The notes beneath the pieces are model-generated. The model was not told the origin of the DNA and did not search any database. It worked only from the letters and a program-made list of their open reading frames with translations. From Aquabacterium sp. J223 (GTDB lineage: Bacteria > Pseudomonadota > Gammaproteobacteria > Burkholderiales > Burkholderiaceae_C), in assembly GCF_024666615.1 (NCBI RefSeq), contig NZ_CP088297.1:2232001-2296000 (forward strand): a DNA stretch of 64,000 nucleotides, in the 5' to 3' direction. The position numbers and the translations under genes were made by a program. Positions 28,824 through 37,877 of this stretch are shown here, piece after piece (position 1 is the stretch's first letter; the number at the start of each line of letters is the position of its first letter).

Positions 28824-31210
28824 CGACATGTCAGGGTGCCCAGTTCGGGGGGTTCGTCTGCGTTCGTGCGTTCGGCCAGTCGGTCGATGGTGACCTCGCA
28901 GCGGCGGCCGGGCGACTGCACCTGCAGCACCGTGTGCGACGACACGCCGGAGACGAAGGACCGGCCGTCCAGGCCGACCGGGAACTCGGTGCCGCTGTGG
29001 TCGCCGACCACCCGCACGCGGCTGCCCGGCGGCACGGCGCTGCCATCCGCCTGCACCAGGCGGAAGCTGGCGGCGCGCACCCGGCGCACCGGGAACTGCA
29101 CCCGCACGCCGGCCCGCGCGCGAGGCCGGGCCTGCAGCTCGGCGGCGTCCAGTTCGGCGTCGAACGGCAGGTCCTTCAGTTCCAGGCCGAGTCGGTTGTC
29201 GTCGTAGGCGCGCAGGCCCGGCACGATGGCGCGGCCCCGTGCATCGGTGCGGGCCACGGGGTGGTGGTCGAGCAGCACCTGCACGCCCTCGTAGTCGCCG
29301 ACGTCGACCACGGCGAAGCTGCCGTCCAGCCAGCGGCTGAAGAAGACATCGCGGCCCAGCCAGGCCACGCTGCCGGTGGCCGCGGCTCGGGCCTCGTCGC
29401 TGCGGTCGTTGCGGGCGACGCCGGCGCGCAGGCTGGCCGCGGCGTGCTGCCACACACCTTCGGCCACGGCGCGCGACCGGCCGTCGGTGGCGTCGGCCGC
29501 CAGCCGCCAGCCGGTGCCGTCGCCCATCGGCGCGTTGCGCTGTGCCTGCACCAGGTGCTGGCCGTGGCGGCCGTCGTCGCCGCGCCAGCGGGTGGAGCCG
29601 GCGCTCAGCGTGGTCCCGTCGTCCAGCGCCCACGACAGGCTGATGCCGGCCGACAGGGTGCGGCGGCCGCGGTCGCCATCGCTGCCCAGCAGCGTGAAGG
29701 CGAGCAGCCCGGTGCCGGTCAGCGGCAGGGCGGCGGAGGCGGTCCACAGCCGCTGCCGGCCCATCAGCGGCGAGTCCTGCCGCGACAGCAGCAGGTTCAG
29801 CGAGGCGATGCCCACCTGCGTGCCGAAGCCGACCCCCAGCAAGCGGCGGGCGGCCGAGCCCGGGTCGGCGCCCAGCTGGTCGAAGCCGGCGCTGCGCTGG
29901 CGCCACTGGACGTTGCCGCTCCAGTCGCGCGACTGGTGCTCGGCCGCCACGCCGACCAGCCCGCCGGTGCCCGCCGGCGAGCGGCTGCCCGCCACGGTGC
30001 CCGACACGGTGCCCAGCGCCGGCAACAGCCAGGTGGCCGAGGCGCCGGCGGTGGCGGTGTCGCGCCGGACCTCGCCGCGCCATTCGGCGGTGAGCCGGTC
30101 GTTCACGCCCCAGCGGTCGGTGCCGGTGACGAAGCCCTCGCCATACGCATCGCTGCGCAGCCCGTAGTCGCGCCGCAGCAGGCCCACCTCGACGCTGTGG
30201 GTGTGCAGGCCCGACCGCAGCAGCGACGGGCTGACGTAGTAGGGCTGCACCACCACCTGTTCGCGGCCGAGCAGGTCACGGGTGACCACGCGGATCTCGC
30301 CGCGGCCGGTGACCAGCGGCACGTTCTGCAGCTCGAAGGCGCCGGGCTCGACGCGGCCCTGCAGGCGGCGGCCGTCGTTGACGAACACCTCCAGCGACGA
30401 CGGCAGCACCGCTTCCCCACGCACCGCCGGCAGCGGGATGGTGAGGAAGCGCGGCGCGGTGGCCAGGTTGGTGCCCCATTGCACGCCGCCGAAACGCACC
30501 GCCCGGCCCCAGCCGCCGGGGTGCCCGATGGCGTCGCCCACCCGCACGGTCTGCATCCGCTCGGGCAGGTCCATCGACCAGGTGGTGTCCAGCCGCAGCG
30601 CACGGGCGTCGCGGTCGTCCGCACGCACCAGGCTCGAGGCTTCCAGGCGGCTGGCACCGGCGAAGGTGCCGGCCTGCGCCAGCAGGCTGGCCACCTGGCG
30701 GCTGCCGGCGCCGTGCAGGCTGGTGCGCTGCACGAAGGCGTCGTAGTTCAGGAAGCCGCCGCGCTCGGCGCCGTCGTCCAGCCGCGCGGGCCGGCGGTCG
30801 AGGGACAGCTGCTGGCCGGTGAAGGCGCCGGCGCCGGCCTGCAGCACGAGGGTCTGCGTCGCGTCCTCGAGGCTGGCGTCCAGGCCCGGGACGGTGTCCA
30901 GCGCGCAGTAGCGGTCACCGTCGTCGTCCACGCAGTCGGCCGTCGGTGCCTTGAGGCGCAGCTCGGACCAGCGCGACGCCTGCAGCCACAGCCGATCGCG
31001 CCAGTGCAGCACGGAGGCGTCGTCGGGCTGGGCCACGCCGTTGAGCCGCAACGCCAGCCAGTGCCGCTGCGGCGCGGCGTCCGGTGGGGTGCCCGGCACG
31101 GACGGCCCCGGGCCCAGCGCGCCCAGCGCGACGGGGGGGTGGACCAGCAGGCAGGACAGCAGCAGGATGCGGCGCAGCCGGTCAGCGGCGCGTGTCGTCC
31201 AGGGCGACAT
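28820..31210 (-). CDS. Outer-membrane usher protein, FimD/PapC family
   Basis: This 796-residue protein has a signal peptide (RRILLLSCLLVHPPVALGA) and the usher layout: N-terminal chaperone-binding domain, a long beta-barrel rich in alternating hydrophobic residues, a plug region and C-terminal domains. Recognisable pieces are RGEAVLPSSLEVFVNDGRR and GRGEIRVVTRDLLGREQ, common to FimD ushers. It forms the pore through which chaperone-bound subunits are assembled. It overlaps the chaperone gene by 29 bases and the last subunit gene by 4, so the operon is tightly coupled. Confidence 0.94.
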   Translation of the reverse strand: MSPWTTRAADRLRRILLLSCLLVHPPVALGALGPGPSVPGTPPDAAPQRHWLALRLNGVAQPDDASVLHWRDRLWLQASRWSELRLKAPTADCVDDDGDRYCALDTVPGLDASLEDATQTLVLQAGAGAFTGQQLSLDRRPARLDDGAERGGFLNYDAFVQRTSLHGAGSRQVASLLAQAGTFAGASRLEASSLVRADDRDARALRLDTTWSMDLPERMQTVRVGDAIGHPGGWGRAVRFGGVQWGTNLATAPRFLTIPLPAVRGEAVLPSSLEVFVNDGRRLQGRVEPGAFELQNVPLVTGRGEIRVVTRDLLGREQVVVQPYYVSPSLLRSGLHTHSVEVGLLRRDYGLRSDAYGEGFVTGTDRWGVNDRLTAEWRGEVRRDTATAGASATWLLPALGTVSGTVAGSRSPAGTGGLVGVAAEHQSRDWSGNVQWRQRSAGFDQLGADPGSAARRLLGVGFGTQVGIASLNLLLSRQDSPLMGRQRLWTASAALPLTGTGLLAFTLLGSDGDRGRRTLSAGISLSWALDDGTTLSAGSTRWRGDDGRHGQHLVQAQRNAPMGDGTGWRLAADATDGRSRAVAEGVWQHAAASLRAGVARNDRSDEARAAATGSVAWLGRDVFFSRWLDGSFAVVDVGDYEGVQVLLDHHPVARTDARGRAIVPGLRAYDDNRLGLELKDLPFDAELDAAELQARPRARAGVRVQFPVRRVRAASFRLVQADGSAVPPGSRVRVVGDHSGTEFPVGLDGRSFVSGVSSHTVLQVQSPGRRCEVTIDRLAERTNADEPPELGTLTCR

Positions 31211-31889
31211 GCTGCACGCCGCGGTTGGTCACCACTTCCATCCGACGGGCCTGGCTCGCGGCCGGCAGCACGAAGCGCTGGGACTCGCCGGGGAAGAGCA
31301 GCGAGGCCACCGTCTGCTCGGCCAGCGGCGGCTCGGTGTCGCCGCGGTGCAGGCTCAGGCGGCCCACCTTGAGGTGCACGTTGCCGTCGTTGTGCACGGT
31401 GGCCACCGTGCGGCCCGCCGGGTCGCGCTCGACCTGCCAGCGCTCCTGCTGCACCACCCGGCTCGGCGCCACGTACACCGGCACCCGCATCGCCACCAGC
31501 ACCCGCACCTGGCCCGACACCAGGCCCTGCAGGTCGGCCGCACCGGGCACCTCGCGCAGCACCATGCGGTAGGTGCCTTCCCGTTCGCCCTGCGCCGCGC
31601 GACGCAGGCCGACCCGCACGATCTGCGTGCGGCCCGGCGCCAGCGTGAAGACCGGCGGGTTGACCACCAGGTCCGTCGTCGCCGCGTCGCTGTCCTGCTG
31701 GTTCTCGCGCTGCCAGGCGACGGTGTCGACCTGCATGACCACCGGCTGCGCGCCGTTGTTCATCACCTGCACCGTGGCGCGAGGCCGCAGGGCGTCGAGG
31801 TGGACGGACACCGGCATCAGGCCGACGTCGGCCGCGGTCGACACGCCGGCGGCCAGCGCCAACGTCAGCATCAGGAGCGCGCGCAGCAT
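31182..31889 (-). CDS. Periplasmic fimbrial chaperone, PapD-like
   Basis: This 235-residue protein has a cleavable signal (LLMLTLALAAGVSTA) and an N-terminal Ig-like PapD domain with VNPPVFTLAPGRTQIVRVGL, the G1-strand region. The C-terminal Ig domain follows. It should cap spore-coat-U subunits by donor-strand complementation and hand them to the usher. It starts nine bases after the stop of the first subunit gene. The order subunit-chaperone-usher-subunit is that of reduced archaic (Csu-like) systems. Confidence 0.92.
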   Translation of the reverse strand: MLRALLMLTLALAAGVSTAADVGLMPVSVHLDALRPRATVQVMNNGAQPVVMQVDTVAWQRENQQDSDAATTDLVVNPPVFTLAPGRTQIVRVGLRRAAQGEREGTYRMVLREVPGAADLQGLVSGQVRVLVAMRVPVYVAPSRVVQQERWQVERDPAGRTVATVHNDGNVHLKVGRLSLHRGDTEPPLAEQTVASLLFPGESQRFVLPAASQARRMEVVTNRGVQHVALDDTRR

Positions 31890-31898
31890 GACCGTGCC

Positions 31899-32429
31899 TC
31901 AGTACGTGATGGTGACGGTGACGGTGTCGGTGTAGGTGCCGGGCACCACGCCGGACAGCGACGGCAGGCGGCCGTACACCGTGATCGACTGGTTGCTGCC
32001 GGTGCCCACGCCGCTCTGCGTGCTGCTGCCCGAGGTGCCATCGCCCCAGACCACCGAACGCGCCGCGTCGGTGTAGAGCTGGTAGGGCAGCAATTGCGAG
32101 CCGCTCTTCATGGCGCGCGCACCGAAGGTGCTGGGGCCGCCGGCATTGGCGCCGGCGCTCAGCGCCACCGCGTACGGTGTCGTGTTGGTGCAGACGACCG
32201 ACAGCGTGGCCGACGCGTCCACCGGCACCGGCGAGGACAGCGGGTCCAGCGCGGTGCCGAAGCTCAGGTTGGTGCCGGTGACCGTGCAGGCGCTGATGAC
32301 CGTGGCCGAGGCCTGGAAGGTGCTGCTGGTGGTGCCGCCGTGCGCCAGCATGCACGGCAGCACGGCCAATGCCGCGAGAACGATGCGCTGCAATGGCCCG
32401 CGGCAGGACGACGACAAGTGGGGGGACAT
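31899..32429 (-). CDS. Spore coat U domain major fimbrial subunit
   Basis: This is a 176-residue secreted protein. The signal segment includes IVLAALAVLPCMLAHG, and the mature part has TVTGTNLSFGTALDP, MKSGSQLLPYQLYTDAARS and the C-terminal GTYTDTVTVTITY of spore coat U (PF05229) subunits. It is first in the chaperone-usher operon and probably the main pilin. The ATG at 32429 is preceded by about 200 non-coding bases that must hold the operon promoter; I cannot point to convincing -35 and -10 boxes there. Confidence 0.88.
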   Translation of the reverse strand: MSPHLSSSCRGPLQRIVLAALAVLPCMLAHGGTTSSTFQASATVISACTVTGTNLSFGTALDPLSSPVPVDASATLSVVCTNTTPYAVALSAGANAGGPSTFGARAMKSGSQLLPYQLYTDAARSVVWGDGTSGSSTQSGVGTGSNQSITVYGRLPSLSGVVPGTYTDTVTVTITY

Positions 32430-32628
32430 CGGGAACGTCTCGCGATCGGTTGACCTGGCGCAACTTTCGGCCACATCGGCCGGTGCGAGAGATGCACCGC
32501 GTAGGGGGTTCTCGACCCGGGTTGTAGGAAGAAGGGGAAACCCCGGGGTGGGCATGCAATGGTGCACACCCCGAACGAATCGACACGGTCTGTGGCACCC
32601 TGGAAGCCGTCGTTGGAAGGCCCGCCAC

Positions 32629-33045
32629 GTGACCGACAGCATCGCCCTCCGCCGCATCACCAGCCACCACGCCCACATCTACTACGACCCGGCGACGACA
32701 CGGCCCGTGGCCGAGCGGCTGCGAGAGCAGATCGGCGAGCGCTTCCCGGTGCAGCTCGGCCGCTGGCACGACGTGCTCGTCGGACCGCACACCAGCGCGA
32801 TGTACCAGGTGGCCTTCGCGGTCGAGACCTTCGCCACCTTCGTGCCCTGGCTGATGCTCAACCGCCAGGGCTTGAGCGTTCTGGTGCACCCCAACACCGG
32901 CCGCCCGCGCGACGACCACCTGGTGCACGGCCTGTGGCTCGGTCCGGCGTTGCCGATCCGGGGCGAGGTGCTGGGCGAACTGGACGACGGTCCCGACCCG
33001 ATCTCGCCGGTGGTGCCGAACACCCGGCCGACGCTGGCGCCCTGA
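32629..33045 (+). CDS. DOPA 4,5-dioxygenase family protein
   Basis: This is a 138-residue small cupin-like protein of PF08883. HHAHIYYDPATTRPVAERL near the start and VLVHPNTGRPRDDHLVHGL near the end contain the conserved His residues expected to bind iron. Plant and fungal homologues cleave DOPA to betalamic acid precursors; bacterial members are mostly uncharacterised. It starts with GTG at 32629, with GGAAGG eight bases ahead. It is divergent from the fimbrial operon and convergent with the methyltransferase gene. Confidence 0.86.
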   Translation: MTDSIALRRITSHHAHIYYDPATTRPVAERLREQIGERFPVQLGRWHDVLVGPHTSAMYQVAFAVETFATFVPWLMLNRQGLSVLVHPNTGRPRDDHLVHGLWLGPALPIRGEVLGELDDGPDPISPVVPNTRPTLAP

Positions 33046-33054
33046 AGAGGGCCC

Positions 33055-33921
33055 TCACGCCGGCGGTTTCACCAGCCGCAGCGTCATGCGGTCGGACTCG
33101 CCGATGGCGAGGAAGCGGTCGCGGTCGGCATCGCCGCCGCGCAGCGTCGGCGGCAGCGACCACACGCCGTGCGGGTGGTCCTTGGTGTCGCGCGGGTTGG
33201 CGTTGACCTCGCTGGCCGCGTCGAGCCGGAAACCCGCGGCCCTGGCGCGCTCGACGAACCAGCCCTGGGCCACGTAGCCGGTGCGCACCATCTGCTCGAC
33301 GCTGGCGCCCTCCGGCGCACGGTGCTCTTCGACGCCGAGCACGCCGCCCGGCTTGAGCACCGCGAAGAAGGCGCGCAGGCTGCCGTCGAGGTGGCCGGCC
33401 TCCAGCCAGTTGTGCAGGTTGCGGAAGGTCAGCACCCGATCGGCGCTGGCCGGCGGCAGGTCGCCGACGAAGCCGCGGCCAGGGCCGGGCTGGGTGACGA
33501 CCCGGGTGCGGTCGTAGAGCTGCGGCGCGCCGGCCAGCTTGTCCTCGAAGCGCAGGCGGCCGTTGCGTTCGTACTCGCTCGCTGCATCGCGCGGGTGGTG
33601 CGCCGCGACCAGGGTGCCGCGCTCGCGCAGGTAGGGCGCCAGGATCTCGGTGTACCAGCCGCCGCCGGGGGCCACCTCGACCACGGTCTGTGTCGGCTCG
33701 AGGCCGAAGAAGCGCAGCGTCTCGAAGGGACGGCGCGCCGCGTCGCGCGCACGGTTGGCGGCGCTGCGGTGGGGCGACGCGAGCACCTCGCGCAGCCGGG
33801 CGCCGTCGGCGTCGGGCTCGTCGGCCTGCGCCCGTCGCATCACGCCGGGGCCGAGCGCCAGCGCGGCGGTGGTCAGCAGGTGGCGGCGGGTGACAGGGCG
33901 GGGGCGGGCAGCGGTGTCCAT
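33055..33921 (-). CDS. Exported class I SAM-dependent methyltransferase-like protein (COG4798)
   Basis: This 288-residue protein has a twin-arginine-like signal (TRRHLLTTAALALGPG) and then a Rossmann methyltransferase core with VVEVAPGGGWYTEILAPYL (SAM loop) and LKPGGVLGVEEHRAPEG. COG4798 proteins are predicted methyltransferases found in the periplasm, which is odd because SAM is cytosolic; their function is not established. It lies just downstream of the ABC permease gene on the same strand, 16 bases away, so it may be the last gene of that operon. Confidence 0.85.
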   Translation of the reverse strand: MDTAARPRPVTRRHLLTTAALALGPGVMRRAQADEPDADGARLREVLASPHRSAANRARDAARRPFETLRFFGLEPTQTVVEVAPGGGWYTEILAPYLRERGTLVAAHHPRDAASEYERNGRLRFEDKLAGAPQLYDRTRVVTQPGPGRGFVGDLPPASADRVLTFRNLHNWLEAGHLDGSLRAFFAVLKPGGVLGVEEHRAPEGASVEQMVRTGYVAQGWFVERARAAGFRLDAASEVNANPRDTKDHPHGVWSLPPTLRGGDADRDRFLAIGESDRMTLRLVKPPA

Positions 33922-33937
33922 GGCGAAGGACGTTACC

Positions 33938-34813
33938 TCAGCGCTGCATGCCCCAGCGCCGCACCGTGACGCGCTCCAGCGTGTCGAAGCCCAGCCGCTC
34001 GACCAGCAGGCCGATCAGGATGACGGTGGCCAGGCCGGCGAAGACGCGGTCGGTGTAGAGCTCGTTGCGGTTCTGGTAGATGAACCAGCCGAGACCGCCG
34101 CGGCCCGAGGAGGCGCCGAAGAACAGCTCGGCCGCGATCAACGTGCGCCAGGCGAAGGCCCAGCCGATGCGCAGGCCGGACAGGATGGCCGGCAGCGCCG
34201 ACGGCACCAGGATCTGCGCCACGTAGCGCAGGCCCGACAGGCCGTAGTTGCGCCCGGCCATGCGCAGCGTCTCCGGCACCGACTGGAAGCCGGAGAAGGT
34301 GGCCAGCGCCAGCGGCCACATCACCGAGTGCACCAGCACGAACAGCAGGCTGGCCTTGCCGAGGCCGAACCACAGCAGCGCCAGCGGCAGCAGCGCGATC
34401 GCCGGCAGCGGGTTGAGCATGGCCGTCAGCGTGGCCAGCAGGTCGCGGCCGAGCTGGGTGGACACGGCCAGCGCCGTCAACGCCAGGGCGCCGGCTGCGC
34501 CCAGCGCGTAGCCCTGCAGCAGCAGCGACAGCGAGATGAGCGTCTTGTCCAGCAGCTCGCCGCTGGCGAAGTCCTTGACGAAGGCCTGCGTGGTCTGCAC
34601 GAAGGTGGGCAGCAGCAGGTCGTTGTCGGCCCAGCGGGCCGCGGCTTCCCAGACCAGCGCCAGCAGCACCAGCAGCAGGCCCTGGCGCAGCGGGGCGAGC
34701 TGCCACAGCCGTCGGGCCAGCGGCAGGGGACGTGAGGCCTCGACAGCGCCGACATCCAGGGACACCGGCGCGCGTTCGAACTCGGGGCGGATCGGTGGCA
34801 GCACGGCGCTCAT
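33938..34813 (-). CDS. ABC transporter permease, SsuC/TauC type
   Basis: This is a 291-residue BPD-type permease with six predicted helices. The cytoplasmic EAA loop region is seen in ETLRMAGRNYGLSGLRYVAQ and LVPSALPAILSGLRIGWAFA. The type serves sulfonate, taurine or nitrate importers. It is third of the transport genes after the dioxygenase, the binding protein and the ATPase. An 82-base gap with two stem-loops separates it from the ATPase gene. Confidence 0.92.
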   Translation of the reverse strand: MSAVLPPIRPEFERAPVSLDVGAVEASRPLPLARRLWQLAPLRQGLLLVLLALVWEAAARWADNDLLLPTFVQTTQAFVKDFASGELLDKTLISLSLLLQGYALGAAGALALTALAVSTQLGRDLLATLTAMLNPLPAIALLPLALLWFGLGKASLLFVLVHSVMWPLALATFSGFQSVPETLRMAGRNYGLSGLRYVAQILVPSALPAILSGLRIGWAFAWRTLIAAELFFGASSGRGGLGWFIYQNRNELYTDRVFAGLATVILIGLLVERLGFDTLERVTVRRWGMQR

Positions 34814-34818
34814 GTGAG

Positions 34819-34897
34819 CCCCTCGGCCGTCGAGTACGCCGTCCGATCCCCCGAGGGGATGAGGGCCGGCTTGGGAGCGGCCCGGCGCTCGGCCCTC
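34819..34897. repeat. Two tandem stem-loops between ABC ATPase and permease genes
   Basis: CCCCTCGG (34819-34826) pairs with CCGAGGGG (34851-34858), and GAGGGCCG (34861-34868) pairs with CGGCCCTC (34890-34897). The second arm includes the ATPase stop codon. They fill the only sizeable gap inside the transport operon. Such structures can protect or end upstream mRNA; neither is followed by a T run. Confidence 0.5.
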
Positions 34898-35759
34898 ACG
34901 CCGACGCCTCCTCGAACAGCAACCGGTGGATGCGCTGCGCCTGCGCCTGGAACTCGGCGCCGCCGGTGCTGTGCAGGCCGTGCTGATGCGCGTTGAGTTC
35001 GGCGCGCACCCGCCCCGGGTGCGGCGACAGCACCAGGATGCGGTTGCCGACGATCAGCGCCTCCTCGATGGAGTGGGTGACGAACAGCAGCGTGAAGCGC
35101 AGCTCCTCCCACAGCGCCAGCAGCTCCTCCTGCATGCGACGGCGGGTCAGGGCGTCGAGCGCGGCGAAGGGCTCGTCCATCAGCAGCATCTTGGGCGCCA
35201 TGGCCAGCGCGCGGGCGATGGCCACGCGCTGCTTCATGCCGCCGGACAGCTGGTGCGGATAGGCGTCGGCGAATTTCGTCAGGCCCACCTTGCGCAGCGC
35301 GTCGGCGGCCCGGTCCAGCGCCTCGGCTTTCGGGAAGCGCTTGGACGCCAGCAGCGGGAAGGCGACGTTGGCTTGGACCGTCTTCCACGGCGGTAGCTGG
35401 TCGAACTCCTGGAAGACGACGATCCGGTCGGGACCCGGGCCCCGCACCGCCTGGCCGTCGAGCCGGACCTCGCCGTCGCGCGGCGGCAGGAAACCCGCCA
35501 CCGCCTTCAGCAGCGACGACTTGCCGCAGCCCGACGCCCCCAGCAGCACGAAGCGGTCGCCGCGGTGCACGTCGAAGTCCACCCGGTGGGTGGCGCGCAC
35601 GGTGCGCTGCGGGGTCGCGTACTCCAGCGTCAGGCCGCGGACCTGCAGCAGGGCCTCGGCCGTGGTGGCCGCCGGCATCTCGTCGGCGCGGGGCACCGAC
35701 ACGGGTGGGAAGCCGCGGGCAACGCGGGCGGTGGCTTGCGCGGTGGCGAGCATGGCCAT
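34896..35759 (-). CDS. ABC transporter ATP-binding protein, SsuB/TauB type
   Basis: This is a 287-residue ATPase with LLGASGCGKSSLLKAVAGF (Walker A), QEFDQLPPWKTVQANVAF (Q-loop), HQLSGGMKQRVAIARAL (signature) and LLMDEPFAALDALTRRRM (Walker B). The Q-loop wording is typical of the nitrate/sulfonate/taurine importer group. The first 30 residues before the domain are an extension, so the start may lie downstream, but the ATG at 35759 overlaps the stop of the binding-protein gene by one base, which favours it. Confidence 0.94.
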   Translation of the reverse strand: MAMLATAQATARVARGFPPVSVPRADEMPAATTAEALLQVRGLTLEYATPQRTVRATHRVDFDVHRGDRFVLLGASGCGKSSLLKAVAGFLPPRDGEVRLDGQAVRGPGPDRIVVFQEFDQLPPWKTVQANVAFPLLASKRFPKAEALDRAADALRKVGLTKFADAYPHQLSGGMKQRVAIARALAMAPKMLLMDEPFAALDALTRRRMQEELLALWEELRFTLLFVTHSIEEALIVGNRILVLSPHPGRVRAELNAHQHGLHSTGGAEFQAQAQRIHRLLFEEASA

Positions 35760-36775
35760 CAGCTTCCGCTGGCGTTGTGCGGGTCGTCGAAGAAGTAGTC
35801 CTTCACCGAGGCCGGCTTGTTCTTGATGGCGCCGGTGCGGTGCATGAAGTCGGCCAGCGGCAGGGTGTTCTGCGGCGTGACCTTGAAGTCGACCTCGGGG
35901 CTCCTGATGATCTTCAGCAGCAGGTCGCGGTCGATGCCGGACTTGTTCTGCTTGAGAAAGATGTCGGCCGCTTTCTCCGGGTTCGCCTTGATGAACTGCG
36001 CCGCCTCGGCCAGGCCGTCGACGAAGGCCTTATAGGTCTTCGGGTTGTCGCGGCGGAAGCGCTCGGTGGCGTACAGCACGGTGGCCGACGACGGGCCGCC
36101 CAGCACGTCGTAGCTCTTGAGCACGATGCGCGCGTTCGGGTTGCCGGCCAGGCCCTGTTCCTGGAAGGGCGGGTTGCCGAAGTGGGCGGTGATCTCGGTG
36201 CCGCCCTTGATGATGGCGGCCGTCGCCTCGGGGTGCGGCAGCGCCACCTGCAGCTTGTCCAGCCGCGTGGCCTGGGCGTCGCCCCACCGCTTGGCCGAGG
36301 CCATCTGCAGGATGCGCGACTGCACCGACACGCCCACCGCGGGCAGGGCGATGCGGTCCTTGTCGGTGAAGTCGGCGATGGTCTTCACCGCCGGGTTGTT
36401 CGTCGTCAGGTAGTAGGGGAAGTTGCCCAGCGAAGCCACGCCCTTCACGTTCTGCCGGCCGACGGTGCGGTCCCACAGCGTGAGCAGCGGGCCGACGCCG
36501 GCCCCGGCGATGTCGATGCCGCCGGACAGCAGCGCGTCGTTGACGGCGGCGCCGCCCGAGAGCTGCACGTACTCCACCTTCACGTCGAGCCCTTGAGCCT
36601 TGCCGTGCTTCTCGATGAGGCGCTGGTCCTCCGCCACATCGAGCAGAAGGTAGACGATGCCGAACTGCTGCGCGATGCGCAGCTGGCCTTCGGCGTGGGC
36701 GGTGCCGTGCAGGGCGAGCGGTGCGGACAGGGCGAGGCCGAGCGCCGCGAGGCGGCGGCGAGAGAACAGGGTCAT
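35759..36775 (-). CDS. ABC transporter substrate-binding protein, sulfonate/taurine-like
   Basis: This is a 338-residue periplasmic solute-binding protein of the SsuA/TauA/NMT1-like fold. The signal peptide RRRLAALGLALSAPLALHG ends near AHA. The mature start LRIAQQFGIVYLLLDVAED and GGAAVNDALLSGGIDIAGAG are typical of the group. I chose the ATG at 36775; an in-frame TTG at 36790 is possible but would lie only five bases from the end of the dioxygenase gene. The ligand is not known, but the TauD-like neighbour suggests an organosulfonate or similar acid. Confidence 0.92.
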   Translation of the reverse strand: MTLFSRRRLAALGLALSAPLALHGTAHAEGQLRIAQQFGIVYLLLDVAEDQRLIEKHGKAQGLDVKVEYVQLSGGAAVNDALLSGGIDIAGAGVGPLLTLWDRTVGRQNVKGVASLGNFPYYLTTNNPAVKTIADFTDKDRIALPAVGVSVQSRILQMASAKRWGDAQATRLDKLQVALPHPEATAAIIKGGTEITAHFGNPPFQEQGLAGNPNARIVLKSYDVLGGPSSATVLYATERFRRDNPKTYKAFVDGLAEAAQFIKANPEKAADIFLKQNKSGIDRDLLLKIIRSPEVDFKVTPQNTLPLADFMHRTGAIKNKPASVKDYFFDDPHNASGS

Positions 36776-36794
36776 GGTCTTCTTTTTCAAGCGC

Positions 36795-37715
36795 TCAGAA
36801 GGGCACGTCGCCTTCGATGGTGGTGCGGTTGAGCCGGCGGCGCAGGTGGTCGGGGCAGCCGGCGGCCAGGTGCAGCACCGAGCGGTTGTCCCAGAACACC
36901 ATGTCGTGCGGCTGCCATTGATGGCGGTAGACGAACTCGGGCCGGGTGCTGTGCGCGAACAGCCGCTGCAGCAGCGCCTGGCTTTGGTCGTCGGGCAGGC
37001 CGACGATGCGGGTGGTGAAGTGCTCGCTGACGAACAGCGCCTTGCGGCCGGTCTCGGGGTGCGTGCGCACCACCGGCTGCACGGCGGGCGGCACCTCGTC
37101 GATCTGCGCCTGGGTGAGTCGGGGCCGCCAGGGGCTGCGCGCGCGCAGTTCCTCGTACTTGGCGAGGTAGGAGTGCTCGGCCCTCAGGCCCTGCAGCCGC
37201 TGCTTCAGGTCGTCGGGCAGCGCGTCGTAGGCGGCGTGCTGGTCTGCGAACAGCGTGTCGCCGCCTTCGCTGGGCAGCTCCTGCGCGTGCAGCATCGAGC
37301 CCAGGCTGGGCTTGTCCTTGTAGGACAGGTCGGAGTGCCAGTAGTGGCCGGCGTCGCCCAGGCCGATCGGCTGGCCGTTCTCGACGATGTTGGAGACGAC
37401 CAGGATCTCCGGGTGGCCGGGCAGCTGGAACTGGCGCAGCACGTGGATCTGCAGCGGCCCGAAGCGGCGGCTGAAGGCGATCTGCTGCTGCGGCGTGATG
37501 CGCAGGTCGCGGAAGACCAGCACATGGTGCTGCAGGTGGGCGGCGTGAAGGCGCTGGAAGTCGGCGTCGGACAGCGGGCGCGACAGGTCCAGCCCCACCA
37601 CCTCGGCGGCGAAGCTGCCGGGCAGCGGGCGGATGTGGAAGGGTGCGGCGTCCGCGGTGACGTCTGGGGTGGGGGTCGCGCGAGCGGGCGCCTGAACAGC
37701 AGCGGCGTTGGGCAT
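36795..37715 (-). CDS. TauD/TfdA family 2-oxoglutarate-dependent dioxygenase
   Basis: This is a 306-residue non-haem iron dioxygenase. The HxD pair is His127 and Asp129 in GHYWHSDLSYKDKPSLG, the distal ligand is His282 in FWDNRSVLHLAAG, and a 2-oxoglutarate Arg follows in RRRLNRTTIEG. Family members hydroxylate taurine, alkylsulfonates, sulfate esters or phenoxyacetates, so that the product breaks down. As the first gene of an operon with a sulfonate-type importer, it probably releases sulfite or a related group from the imported compound. Which compound is open. Confidence 0.92.
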   Translation of the reverse strand: MPNAAAVQAPARATPTPDVTADAAPFHIRPLPGSFAAEVVGLDLSRPLSDADFQRLHAAHLQHHVLVFRDLRITPQQQIAFSRRFGPLQIHVLRQFQLPGHPEILVVSNIVENGQPIGLGDAGHYWHSDLSYKDKPSLGSMLHAQELPSEGGDTLFADQHAAYDALPDDLKQRLQGLRAEHSYLAKYEELRARSPWRPRLTQAQIDEVPPAVQPVVRTHPETGRKALFVSEHFTTRIVGLPDDQSQALLQRLFAHSTRPEFVYRHQWQPHDMVFWDNRSVLHLAAGCPDHLRRRLNRTTIEGDVPF

Positions 37716-37877
37716 GCCGGCACTCTAGGCAGCATGCTCATGCCGAGGAAGCACGAAGAACGCACATGCATCCTCGCTGCCGTCATGTGACAACGGTGAC
37801 TGTGGTGCCGTGCGGGCGGCACCTGGGCGGCCCGCGGCGGCCGGACTGGGCCGCGCGAGTCGCCCAGGCCCGCGCGA

